Program-made: the position numbers and the translations under genes
Source: Verrucomicrobiales bacterium
Lineage (GTDB): Bacteria; Verrucomicrobiota; Verrucomicrobiia; Limisphaerales; Palsa-1400
Direction: 5' to 3'
Assembly (NCBI GenBank): GCA_028293405.1
Contig: JAQGOW010000337.1
Span: 1 to 7,602, forward strand
Length of the DNA: 7,602 nucleotides
Shown: positions 1 through 6,522 of the stretch, piece by piece
Layout of the letters: every line of letters starts with the position of its first letter
Position numbering within the stretch: the stretch's first letter is position 1
Notes under the pieces: model-generated
Database searches by the model: none
The model's input: the letters and a program-made list of their open reading frames with translations, nothing else
Told to the model about the DNA's origin: nothing

Positions 1-1292
1 CCAAACTGCGAGCACTTGATTTCGGTTGCGCCTTGCATCTGCCGCGCGAAATCATACGTCACCCTCTTCGAGCCAATCGCGCCGTTCAGACCTTTCAAGA
101 TCAATTCAGCTGCTTCAACCCAACCCATGTAGCGGAACATCATTTCACCGCTCAACACCACGCTGCCGGGGTTGACGCGATCCTGATTCGCATACTTTGG
201 CGCAGTGCCGTGAGTCGCTTCAAAAATAGCGTGACCAGTGATGTAATTGATATTACCACCAGGCGCGATACCAATGCCACCGACCTGCGCCGCGAGCGCG
301 TCCGACAAATAATCACCGTTCAAATTCGGCGTCGCGATGACATCAAACTCCTCTGGCCGCGTCAGCACCTGTTGCAAAGTGATATCCGCAATCGCGTCCT
401 TAATCACGAGACCCGCGCCCGGTTTGCCTTCAGGAATTTTGCACCAAGGTCCGCCATCGATTTCCACCGCGCCGAAATATTTCTTCGCCGTTTCATAACC
501 CCAATCGCGGAACGCGCCTTCGGTGAACTTCATGATGTTCCCCTTATGCACCAGCGTCAGGCTCTTGCGATTGAACTTGATCGCATAGCTGATCGCGCTG
601 TGAATCAAACGCACCGCGCCGCTATAGCTAATCGGCTTCAAACCGACGCCTACTTTGACATCCGTTGGAAAACTCGTGTCGCCAACTGCCGTCCAAAATT
701 TCGCTGCTTTGTCCGCAGTGCCAAAACGAATCTTATCGAACTGCTTCGGGAATTCCTTCGCAAAAAAATCGAGCACCTTCTGCGCCTCAGGCGTTCCGGC
801 TGCGAACTCGATACCCGCGTAAATATCCTCTGTGTTTTCACGGAAAATCGTCATGTCCACTTTCTCCGGATGCTTCACCGGCGAAGGCACGCCTTGAAAA
901 TATTGCACCGGTCGCAAACAAACATAGAGATCCAGCATCTGACGCAATGCGACGTTCAACGAACGAATGCCGCCGCCAATCGGCGTCGTGAGCGGTCCCT
1001 TAATCCCGACGAGATATTCTTTGAACGCTTCAACAGTATCGTCCGGCAACCAATTATTGAACCGCTTGAAGGATTCTTCGCCCGCGAAAACTTCAAACCA
1101 ACTCACCTTGCGTTTGCCGCCGTAAGCCTTCTCTACCGCCGCATCAAACACGCGCACGCTCGACGCCCAAATGTCCGGTCCCGTCCCGTCGCCGCGAATG
1201 AACGGAAGGATCGGATTCTCGGGCACGGTCAATTTTCCATTCGCAATCGTAATCTTCGAGCCAGCGGGCGGGATAACATCTTTGTAAGCCAT
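1..1292 (-). CDS. icd: NADP-dependent isocitrate dehydrogenase (3' end cut by window edge)
   Basis: Oxidatively decarboxylates isocitrate to 2-oxoglutarate with reduction of NADP+, in the cytoplasmic TCA cycle. The minus strand reads open from ATG at 1292 to the window edge, giving 430 residues. The last visible residues, KCSQFG, match a point about eight residues before the end of known Icd proteins, so the whole enzyme is about 438 aa. Visible landmarks are the substrate loop [13 protein letters not shown] (Ser111, Asn113, Arg117; Ser111 aligns with E. coli phospho-site Ser113), Arg127, Tyr158, Lys250 in [12 protein letters not shown], and the metal-binding Asp303, Asp327 and Asp331. NADP-specificity residues Lys366, Tyr367, Tyr413 and Arg417 match E. 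coli Lys344, Tyr345, Tyr391 and Arg395. Relative to E. coli Icd, about 20 residues are inserted around positions 180-215. No Shine-Dalgarno sequence is visible. The gene is transcribed divergently from the lipoprotein gene at 1494. Family and cofactor type are clear. Confidence 0.97.
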   Translation of the reverse strand, partial: MAYKDVIPPAGSKITIANGKLTVPENPILPFIRGDGTGPDIWASSVRVFDAAVEKAYGGKRKVSWFEVFAGEESFKRFNNWLPDDTVEAFKEYLVGIKGPLTTPIGGGIRSLNVALRQMLDLYVCLRPVQYFQGVPSPVKHPEKVDMTIFRENTEDIYAGIEFAAGTPEAQKVLDFFAKEFPKQFDKIRFGTADKAAKFWTAVGDTSFPTDVKVGVGLKPISYSGAVRLIHSAISYAIKFNRKSLTLVHKGNIMKFTEGAFRDWGYETAKKYFGAVEIDGGPWCKIPEGKPGAGLVIKDAIADITLQQVLTRPEEFDVIATPNLNGDYLSDALAAQVGGIGIAPGGNINYITGHAIFEATHGTAPKYANQDRVNPGSVVLSGEMMFRYMGWVEAAELILKGLNGAIGSKRVTYDFARQMQGATEIKCSQF

Positions 1293-1322
1293 AATTCAGT
1301 TCAATATCGTTAACTAATAAAG

Positions 1323-1391
1323 TGACCGAGAGTTAATCCTAATCGGAAATACAATGCGAGCCGCAAGATAAGGATTTCTTGTTCTCGGTCA
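1323..1391. repeat. 9-bp perfect inverted repeat in the divergent intergenic region
   Basis: TGACCGAGA at 1323-1331 is matched by its reverse complement TCTCGGTCA at 1383-1391, 51 bases apart. The right arm overlaps the candidate -35 box of icd, and the left arm would lie in the icd leader. A smaller pair, TGCGAG (1355-1360) with CTCGCA (1394-1399), partly interleaves with it. It could be an operator pair, a leader-RNA stem or chance. Confidence 0.3.
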
Positions 1392-1392
1392 A
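1365..1392 (-). promoter_or_regulatory. Candidate sigma-70-type promoter for icd
   Basis: On the minus strand TTGACC (1392-1387) is followed after 16 bases by TATCTT (1370-1365), matching the TTGACA/TATAAT consensus at five and four of six positions. This would leave a leader of roughly 65 nt before the icd ATG at 1292. The -35 box overlaps the right arm of the 9-bp inverted repeat at 1323-1391. Consensus in this lineage is not known to me, so this is a tentative call. Confidence 0.35.
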
Positions 1393-1482
1393 ACTCGCAA
1401 CAAACAATTCGCCCGCAATCACTTGCGCCGCTTGAATTTTCTACTCAGTTGCAATGTCTAAAGGAACAACGACATTAACGTC

Positions 1483-1487
1483 GGGAG
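1483..1487 (+). promoter_or_regulatory. Shine-Dalgarno sequence of the lipoprotein gene
   Basis: GGGAG lies six bases upstream of the ATG at 1494 and fixes that start. It is the only clearly placed Shine-Dalgarno motif among the recognised genes of this window. Confidence 0.65.
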
Positions 1488-1493
1488 TTATAT

Positions 1494-2207
1494 ATGAAAA
1501 CTTTCGTTCTGACTTCGCTTGCAGCTGCACTTCTCGTCACTGGTTGTGAAAATCCTAATGGCAGCGTTAATCGCACTGGCACCGGCGCACTGATTGGCGC
1601 TGGCGGTGGAGCTGCCCTCGGCGCTGCGCTGGGTGGCCGCAACGCCGGGGCGGGAGCACTCATTGGAGGCGCACTGGGTGCCGCGACCGGCGCAATCGTC
1701 GGCAACGTCATGGACCAAAACGAAGCCGAACGCCTCCGCGCTCAAGCACCGCAAACCTACGAACGCATCGAACAAGCCCAACCGCTTTATCCGCAGGACA
1801 TCAAAGCAATGGTCGCCTCCGGTGTGCCCGACAACGTCATCATCAGCCTAATCCAAAGATCTGTTTCGATTTACCATCTCATCGCCGCTGACATAATCGT
1901 CCTGCATCAAGCCGGCGTTAGCCATAACGTCATGTATTATATGATCAACACCGCCAACGGCGCCCAATTCGCGCCAGAACCGGTCGTTACTGCCGCTCCT
2001 CCCCCCGCACCACAACAGGAAGTCATCGTCGCCTCACCTGGTCCCGGATACGTCTGGGTCGGTGGCGAATGGGTCTGGCGTGGACGTTGGGTCTGGGCTC
2101 CCGGCCATTGGGTTTCCGGTCCTCGCCCCGGCGCAGTGTGGGTCGGCGGCGTCTGGGTCCACGGCGGCCGCGGCTGGTATCACCGCGGCGGACATTGGCG
2201 CTATTAA
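1494..2207 (+). CDS. Glycine-zipper lipoprotein with C-terminal YXWGXW-type repeats
   Basis: A 237-residue predicted envelope lipoprotein. The N-terminus has a short basic start, a hydrophobic segment and the lipobox VTGC, so lipidation at Cys18 is expected. Residues 29-71 are a glycine zipper of alternating Gly/Ala (ALIGAGGGAALGAALGG, then GALIGGALGAATGAIVG), like the two-helix membrane-associated segment of 17-kDa/SlyB-type outer-membrane lipoproteins. Residues 99-152 form a helical module containing two similar halves (DIKAMVASGVPDNVI and DIIVLHQAGVSHNVM), a pattern I associate with uncharacterised envelope proteins. A proline-rich linker (161-175) leads to a Trp/Gly/Val-rich tail (185-237) with repeated WVGGEW/WVGGVW units and GHW, resembling YXWGXW repeat proteins. 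The start is fixed by GGGAG six bases upstream. A weak promoter-like TTGAAT lies at 1432-1437. The biochemical role is unknown; envelope stability or stress response is only a guess. No terminator follows. Confidence 0.9.
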   Translation: MKTFVLTSLAAALLVTGCENPNGSVNRTGTGALIGAGGGAALGAALGGRNAGAGALIGGALGAATGAIVGNVMDQNEAERLRAQAPQTYERIEQAQPLYPQDIKAMVASGVPDNVIISLIQRSVSIYHLIAADIIVLHQAGVSHNVMYYMINTANGAQFAPEPVVTAAPPPAPQQEVIVASPGPGYVWVGGEWVWRGRWVWAPGHWVSGPRPGAVWVGGVWVHGGRGWYHRGGHWRY

Positions 2208-2321
2208 CATTTCAATAGTCGATTAGTTGTTTGAAGGCCGCGTCAACCGACCTGTCAAATACATAAATTCTTAATTTTTGTAGTCGCACCCTAAAGTCTT
2301 TCCGTTATTGTTGGCGTGTTC

Positions 2322-2978
2322 ATGACGCCATTCGATGCAGTGCGCGGTGTTCATATCTCGTTCGGCACCGTCGCATTAGTCATTGCGCCATTGGCAATGA
2401 TCACCGTAAAGGGCGGGCTGTGGCACCGTCGTTGGGGAAAAATTTTCTTCTGTGCCATGGCTGGCGTTTCGGTGACGGCAGCCATCATGTGCTGGTTGCG
2501 GACCGGATGGTTTTTATTTCTCATTGCGATCCTCAGCTTTTATCTCGCGGTGACGGGCTATCGCGTGCTGCAACGCAAAAAACCAACTGACCGCGCCAAT
2601 GCATTGGATGTCGCCGTTGCAGCTGTGATGTCGTTGGCCGGCATAGGAATGGTTGCGCTCGGACTCGTGAGCAGCGACCAAACAGGACGGACGGTAAAAG
2701 TTGCATTTGGAGTTATTGCACTGGCGATCGGCACCATCGACATCATCCATTGTTTCAAATCATCGGCGAGCGACCGTCACTGGATGATCGTGCACATGAC
2801 GCGGTTTCTCGGCGCGTATGTCGCCACCGTCACCGCCTTCGGAGTCGTAAATTTTCAATTCTTGCCACCGCTATGGCGATGGCTCGGGCCAACAATCGTC
2901 GGAACAATCGCCATTTCTATTTGGCGCAACCAATACCGGCGGAAGCTGAAATTAAAACCTTATGGAAACATTCAATGA
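2322..2978 (+). CDS. Multi-pass membrane protein, DUF2306-like, function unknown
   Basis: A 218-residue integral membrane protein with about seven predicted membrane segments, near residues 9-29, 41-59, 62-81, 94-115, 125-143, 163-179 and 187-203. The N-terminal pattern is a His at the start of helix 1 (VHISFGTVAL), then KGGLWHRRWGKIFF between helices 1 and 2. With the later DRHWMIVHMTRFLGAY stretch before helix 6, it resembles the DUF2306-type predicted membrane proteins. His11, His35, His143, His153 and His158 lie near membrane boundaries and could form a metal or haem site, but this is speculation. I prefer ATG at 2322; an in-frame GTG at 2316 would add two residues, and neither has a Shine-Dalgarno sequence. 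The 3' end overlaps the next gene by 17 nt, suggesting translational coupling. The 114-base gap upstream could hold its own promoter, but I see no clear one. Confidence 0.85.
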   Translation: MTPFDAVRGVHISFGTVALVIAPLAMITVKGGLWHRRWGKIFFCAMAGVSVTAAIMCWLRTGWFLFLIAILSFYLAVTGYRVLQRKKPTDRANALDVAVAAVMSLAGIGMVALGLVSSDQTGRTVKVAFGVIALAIGTIDIIHCFKSSASDRHWMIVHMTRFLGAYVATVTAFGVVNFQFLPPLWRWLGPTIVGTIAISIWRNQYRRKLKLKPYGNIQ

Positions 2979-3519
2979 TCTGCTCACAAAATGGCAGCCA
3001 TTTTTCACCGCAGTGGCTGGCGCAACGGCGACGCTCATCGGTTTGCTGTTTGTATCACTGTCGATCAATCGCGAAAAAATAGCGGGCAGCGAAAATCGCG
3101 TTCTGATGCGATTGGCAAAACGAAGTTTCGGCGACTACATATTTGTCATGTTTATCGCGCTCCTGTTCCTTATGCCTAACCACAACGCCTACGGACTGGC
3201 GATCGCGCTGACGGCCCTCATCATTGTCCGCGGTTGGTTTTTGCTCCGTTCCATCGTTCGTCCGTGGAACGCCAGGCACATCGATGTCCGCAGCGGAGTG
3301 CGCGAGCACATCCTTTCGACTCTCGCCTGGCTGGGTTTGATCGCGACCACCATCGAAATCTACCGCGGCAATGTTCTCGCCACGTTCTTTTTAGTGCCAG
3401 TGATTTCACTGCTGCTCTGCAACGCCAGCATCAACGCTTGGGCACTGCTCATTATGGAAGAAAAACTGCCAAACAAACAGCCGTCAGTCGCCGAACTACG
3501 TAGCGATTCCTCAACATAG
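2962..3519 (+). CDS. Small multi-pass membrane protein, function unknown
   Basis: A 185-residue integral membrane protein with about five hydrophobic segments, near residues 13-34, 57-72, 76-97, 117-134 and 138-165. A charged loop (REKIAGSENRVLMRLAKR) follows helix 1, and a polar tail (166-185) ends the protein. The opening FFTAVAGATATLIGLLFVSLSIN is typical of a widespread group of small uncharacterised bacterial membrane proteins with an N-terminal A/G-rich helix followed by SxN. I recognise the pattern but know no established function. The ATG at 2962 lies inside the end of the preceding gene in another frame (17-nt overlap). There is no independent ribosome-binding site, so expression probably depends on translation of the upstream membrane protein. 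The two may act together, but the sequence does not show how. Seventy bases separate it from serA. Confidence 0.85.
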   Translation: METFNDLLTKWQPFFTAVAGATATLIGLLFVSLSINREKIAGSENRVLMRLAKRSFGDYIFVMFIALLFLMPNHNAYGLAIALTALIIVRGWFLLRSIVRPWNARHIDVRSGVREHILSTLAWLGLIATTIEIYRGNVLATFFLVPVISLLLCNASINAWALLIMEEKLPNKQPSVAELRSDSST

Positions 3520-3589
3520 CCGGTGCCGTTTCCAACCATTTTGCCCTTTCGTTCTTCTGACAGTCCCTTAGACTTCCCGCTTCGTTTTT

Positions 3590-5188
3590 ATGAACGTCTT
3601 AGTTTGCGATCCAATTTCGCCGAAAGGCATTGCTCTGTTGCAACAACGCCCAGAGTTTAAAGTCACCGTGCTCAAGGCCAAAACGCCTGAAGCCGAACTG
3701 CTCAACCTTGTCAAAGATGTCCACGCCATGATCGTGCGCTCCGAGACGAAGGTGACCAAAAAGGTGCTCGAAGCCGCGCCGAACCTCAAAGTCGTCGGAC
3801 GCGCCGGTGTCGGTATTGATAACGTCGATGTCGAAGCTGCGACCCAACGCGGCGTCGTCGTCATGAACACCCCTGGCGGCAACACCACGACCACCGCTGA
3901 ACTTTCCTTCTTCATGCTCGGCGCACTCGCCCGGCACATTGCGCCGGCGCACGCCTCGATGACCGCCGGCAAATGGGACCGCAAACTTTATCAAGGTGCC
4001 GAAGTCTCCGGCAAAACCCTCGGCGTCCTCGGCATGGGCCGAATCGGCGGCGAAGTGGCCAAGCGCGCACTCGCCTTCGGGATGCGCGTCATCGCCTACG
4101 ATCCTTACTTGACCGACGCCCGCGCCCGCCAACTCGGCGTCGAACTCGCGCCCGATCCTGATCGCATCTATCGCGACGCCGATTTCATCACCGTCCACAT
4201 GCCGGTGACCGAGCAAACCCGCGGCATGCTCAATGCCGAAGCCTTTGCGAAAATGAAACCCGGCGTGCGCATTGTTAATTGTGCACGCGGCGAAATCATC
4301 GACGAAAAAGACCTCCTCGCCGCGCTCCAATCCGGCAAAATCGGTGGTGCAGCCCTTGACGTGTTTTCCGAAGAACCGCTCGGCGCTGATCACCCGCTTC
4401 GCAAACTCCCGAACGTCCTACTGACCCCGCACCTCGGCGCCAGCACCAACGAAGCGCAGGAAAAATGCGGCATCGAAGTCGCCGAAATCATTGCCGCCTA
4501 TTTACTGACTGGTGAAGTCCGCAACGCCGTCAACCTCCCGTTCCTCGACGCCAAAACCTACGAGCAAGTTCAGCCTTACATGGTTTTGGGCGAAAAAATG
4601 GGCAAGCTCCTGCGCCAACTCGCCCCGTCCAATGCCGACCGCGTGTATATAACTTATGGCGGAAAAGCTCGTGAACTCCCGAACGTCGATCCGATCACTC
4701 GCGCTATCCTGCTCGGTTTCCTGCAAGCCGGTGCGTTGAAAGACGTGAACAACGTCAACGTCCGCGCCGCTGCAGCCTCTGCCGGAATCACCGTCGAAGA
4801 AAAGAAATCCGACGAACCCGTCACCTTCAACGAGTGGCTGCACGTCACGGTTTATTCCGGAAACCAAAAAGTCGTTTCCGCTGGCGGCACATTCTTCGGT
4901 TCGCCGAACAACCCGCGCATCGTTCGCCTCTTTAGCCTGCCCGTTGAAATTGTCCCGGAAGGCGTGCTGTTCATCATGAACAACAAAGACCGTCCCGGCA
5001 TCGTCGGTTACATCGGCACCCTCATGGGCAAGCACAACGTCAACATCGCCAACATGAGCCTCAGCCGCGACGCCGAGGGTGGCAAAGCCTTGACCGTTTT
5101 GAATTTGGATACCGTTCCGCCAACCGCGCTCCTTGACGAAATCCAAAAAGACCCCGATATAAGCAACGTCCGCGTAGTAAAACTCTGA
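3590..5188 (+). CDS. serA: D-3-phosphoglycerate dehydrogenase
   Basis: Catalyses the first step of the phosphorylated serine pathway, 3-phosphoglycerate + NAD+ to 3-phosphohydroxypyruvate, in the cytoplasm. The 532-residue length and domain order fit a type I enzyme like those of Mycobacterium or mammals, longer than the roughly 410-aa E. coli form. The split substrate-binding domain covers about 1-100 and 285-315, with RAGVGIDNVD at 71-80. The Rossmann domain covers about 101-284, with GMGRIGG (148-154) and Asp171 in AYDPY favouring NAD. Expected catalytic residues are Arg233 (NCARGEIID), Glu262 (SEEP) and His281 (PHLGAST). An intervening ASB-type domain (about 320-450) precedes an ACT domain (about 459-532; NKDRPGIVGYIG). 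ACT residues Asp467 and Asn485 appear to match serine contacts in the mycobacterial enzyme, so feedback inhibition by serine is plausible. The ATG has no Shine-Dalgarno sequence. The parvulin gene follows after 36 bases. Confidence 0.98.
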   Translation: MNVLVCDPISPKGIALLQQRPEFKVTVLKAKTPEAELLNLVKDVHAMIVRSETKVTKKVLEAAPNLKVVGRAGVGIDNVDVEAATQRGVVVMNTPGGNTTTTAELSFFMLGALARHIAPAHASMTAGKWDRKLYQGAEVSGKTLGVLGMGRIGGEVAKRALAFGMRVIAYDPYLTDARARQLGVELAPDPDRIYRDADFITVHMPVTEQTRGMLNAEAFAKMKPGVRIVNCARGEIIDEKDLLAALQSGKIGGAALDVFSEEPLGADHPLRKLPNVLLTPHLGASTNEAQEKCGIEVAEIIAAYLLTGEVRNAVNLPFLDAKTYEQVQPYMVLGEKMGKLLRQLAPSNADRVYITYGGKARELPNVDPITRAILLGFLQAGALKDVNNVNVRAAAASAGITVEEKKSDEPVTFNEWLHVTVYSGNQKVVSAGGTFFGSPNNPRIVRLFSLPVEIVPEGVLFIMNNKDRPGIVGYIGTLMGKHNVNIANMSLSRDAEGGKALTVLNLDTVPPTALLDEIQKDPDISNVRVVKL

Positions 5189-5224
5189 GCGGGCGACACA
5201 AGGAAGCACTAGAAAACAGTCTTA

Positions 5225-6265
5225 ATGAAATACATCACCTCGACCCTCGCGTGCGTCGCGGGCATGACGCTCGCAACCTACGCTGTCACCGCTGACAAAC
5301 CCGTGGACACCACTAAACCCGCAGCTGCCACTGCCACCAAATCCGCCGACGGCTTCGATGATCCCGTCGTCGCCAAAGGCAAAAACTTCGAGATCAAAAG
5401 AAGCAAACTCGAAGATGCCTTTATCGTTTACAAGGCCAACTTGAATCCCAAGGCGCCCGCGATCAACGATGATCAACGCGTCATGGTGAAATCCAATTTG
5501 CTCGACCGCCTGATCTTCACCGAATTGCTGTTGCAAAAAGGCACCGAGGCCGACAAGAAGAAGGCCCAGGAAGACACCGACAAATACGTCACCGACGTCA
5601 AAAAACAAATCGGTAGCGACACCGTGTTTGAAGCTCAGGTCAAGTCCACCGGCATGACCATGGACCAATTCAGGAAACGCGCCTTCGAGCAGAACCTCTG
5701 CGAAATCGTGCTCGATCGCGAATTGAAGCCGAGCGTCAAAATCGCCGATGCCGACATCAAAAAGTTCTACGAGGAAAACCCGGCGGAATTCGAAAAGCCG
5801 GAACAAGTCCACGCCGCGCACATTTTGATCTCCACGCTCGAAAGCGACGGCAAAACACCGATACCGGCTGCTAAGAAAGCTGAAAAGGAAAAGCTCGCCA
5901 AGGAAGTCAAAGCTCGCGCCGACAAAGGTGAAGACTTCGGCAAGCTCGCCAAAGAATTTTCGGAAGACCCCGGCTCCAAGGACAAAGGTGGCGAATACAC
6001 CTTCCCCAAAGGCCAGATGGTTCCTGAATTCGAAGCCGCCGCCTTCTCAATGAAGCCCGGCCAGATCAGCGATCTCGTCGAAACCCATTTCGGCTATCAC
6101 ATCATCAAGACAATCGAAAAAGTCCCCGGCGGCAAAGTGGAGTTCGCAAAAGTCGAACCCCGCATTAAAGAATACCTGAGCAGCCAGGAATTCCAAAAGA
6201 AGCTCCCGACCTATTTCGACAAACTGAAAAAAGACGCCGACGTCCAACTCGTCAAAACAAATTAA
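5225..6265 (+). CDS. Exported parvulin-type peptidyl-prolyl cis-trans isomerase (SurA/PrsA-like)
   Basis: A 346-residue secreted or periplasmic folding catalyst that isomerises X-Pro bonds and probably chaperones exported proteins. Residues 1-23 look like a Sec signal peptide with likely cleavage after VTA (Ala23). Cys10 lies too early and lacks a proper lipobox. A Pro/Ala/Thr linker (24-45) leads to an N-terminal helical chaperone region (about 46-185) of the SurA_N type, including LLDRLIFTELLLQKG. The parvulin domain spans about 193-297, with HAAHILIS (His196, His199), FSEDPGSKDKGGEY (Asp248 at the Cys/Asp position), Met265, Phe274 and GYHII (His292). These are the usual parvulin active-site positions, so activity is expected. 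A short helical tail (303-346) closes the protein. It lies 36 bases after serA on the same strand and just before a strong terminator, so the two are likely one transcript. AAGGA lies about 20 bases upstream, too far to be a standard Shine-Dalgarno. Confidence 0.95.
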   Translation: MKYITSTLACVAGMTLATYAVTADKPVDTTKPAAATATKSADGFDDPVVAKGKNFEIKRSKLEDAFIVYKANLNPKAPAINDDQRVMVKSNLLDRLIFTELLLQKGTEADKKKAQEDTDKYVTDVKKQIGSDTVFEAQVKSTGMTMDQFRKRAFEQNLCEIVLDRELKPSVKIADADIKKFYEENPAEFEKPEQVHAAHILISTLESDGKTPIPAAKKAEKEKLAKEVKARADKGEDFGKLAKEFSEDPGSKDKGGEYTFPKGQMVPEFEAAAFSMKPGQISDLVETHFGYHIIKTIEKVPGGKVEFAKVEPRIKEYLSSQEFQKKLPTYFDKLKKDADVQLVKTN

Positions 6266-6290
6266 GCGCGTCTAAAAAGACACTATCGAC

Positions 6291-6325
6291 CAGCCGACGT
6301 GCACCCCACGTCGGCTGTTTTCTTT
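6291..6325 (+). terminator. Intrinsic terminator after the parvulin gene
   Basis: CAGCCGACGTG (6291-6301) pairs perfectly with CACGTCGGCTG (6307-6317) around a five-base CACCC loop, followed at once by TTTTCTTT (6318-6325). The 11-bp GC-rich stem plus U-tract is a textbook Rho-independent terminator 25 bases after the parvulin stop codon. On the opposite strand no U-tract adjoins the hairpin, so it should act in one direction only. Confidence 0.9.
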
Positions 6326-6330
6326 CGGAG

Positions 6331-6350
6331 TGCGGACGTCCACGTCCGCA
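6331..6350. repeat. Perfect 9-bp inverted repeat, possible dispersed repeat unit
   Basis: TGCGGACGT (6331-6339) and ACGTCCGCA (6342-6350) are reverse complements separated by CC. It lies only 13 bases after the terminator hairpin and shares the ACGT/CACGT core with it. No U-tract follows, so it is not a second terminator. Similar GCGGACGTCCACGTCCGC units recur, as I recall, in verrucomicrobial intergenic DNA; this is from memory and not checked. Confidence 0.6.
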
Positions 6351-6522
6351 GCAACTCGAGTCGAATCCCGTCGCGCTTGATTATTCGCTACATCCCCACT
6401 ACCGCTCTCTCCTCTCACTCTCTGTGCCTTCGTGTCTCTTGTGGTAAATCATCTTTCAACCACCGCATAGGGCAATTGCGTTCACCCTTGCTCAACCACA
6501 TCACTTCTGCTCGAATCCCCCA
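6351..6522. other. Non-coding gap with pyrimidine-rich stretch upstream of the ybjQ-like gene
   Basis: No gene is supported here. A frame opening at 6299 starts inside the terminator hairpin and has no family signature. Around 6410-6455 is a T/C-rich stretch whose middle (CTGTGCCTTCGTGTCTCTTG) has the character of low-complexity sequences dispersed between genes in some bacteria. No promoter or Shine-Dalgarno sequence for the following gene can be pointed to with confidence. Confidence 0.5.

Noticed and set aside
33..1313. Long plus-strand open frame of 426 codons
   Set aside because: It is antisense to icd, whose minus-strand translation matches the isocitrate dehydrogenase family along its whole length. 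The plus product is rich in Arg/His with no family signature.
3599..4393. Minus-strand open frame of 264 codons
   Set aside because: It lies wholly inside serA and is a by-product of GC-rich third codon positions; it has no recognisable domain.
4502..5209. Minus-strand open frame of 235 codons
   Set aside because: Antisense to the ASB and ACT regions of serA, whose reading is certain.
5222..5821. Minus-strand open frame of 199 codons
   Set aside because: Antisense to the signal peptide and chaperone region of the parvulin gene; its composition (Phe/Gly/Asp-rich) is an artefact.
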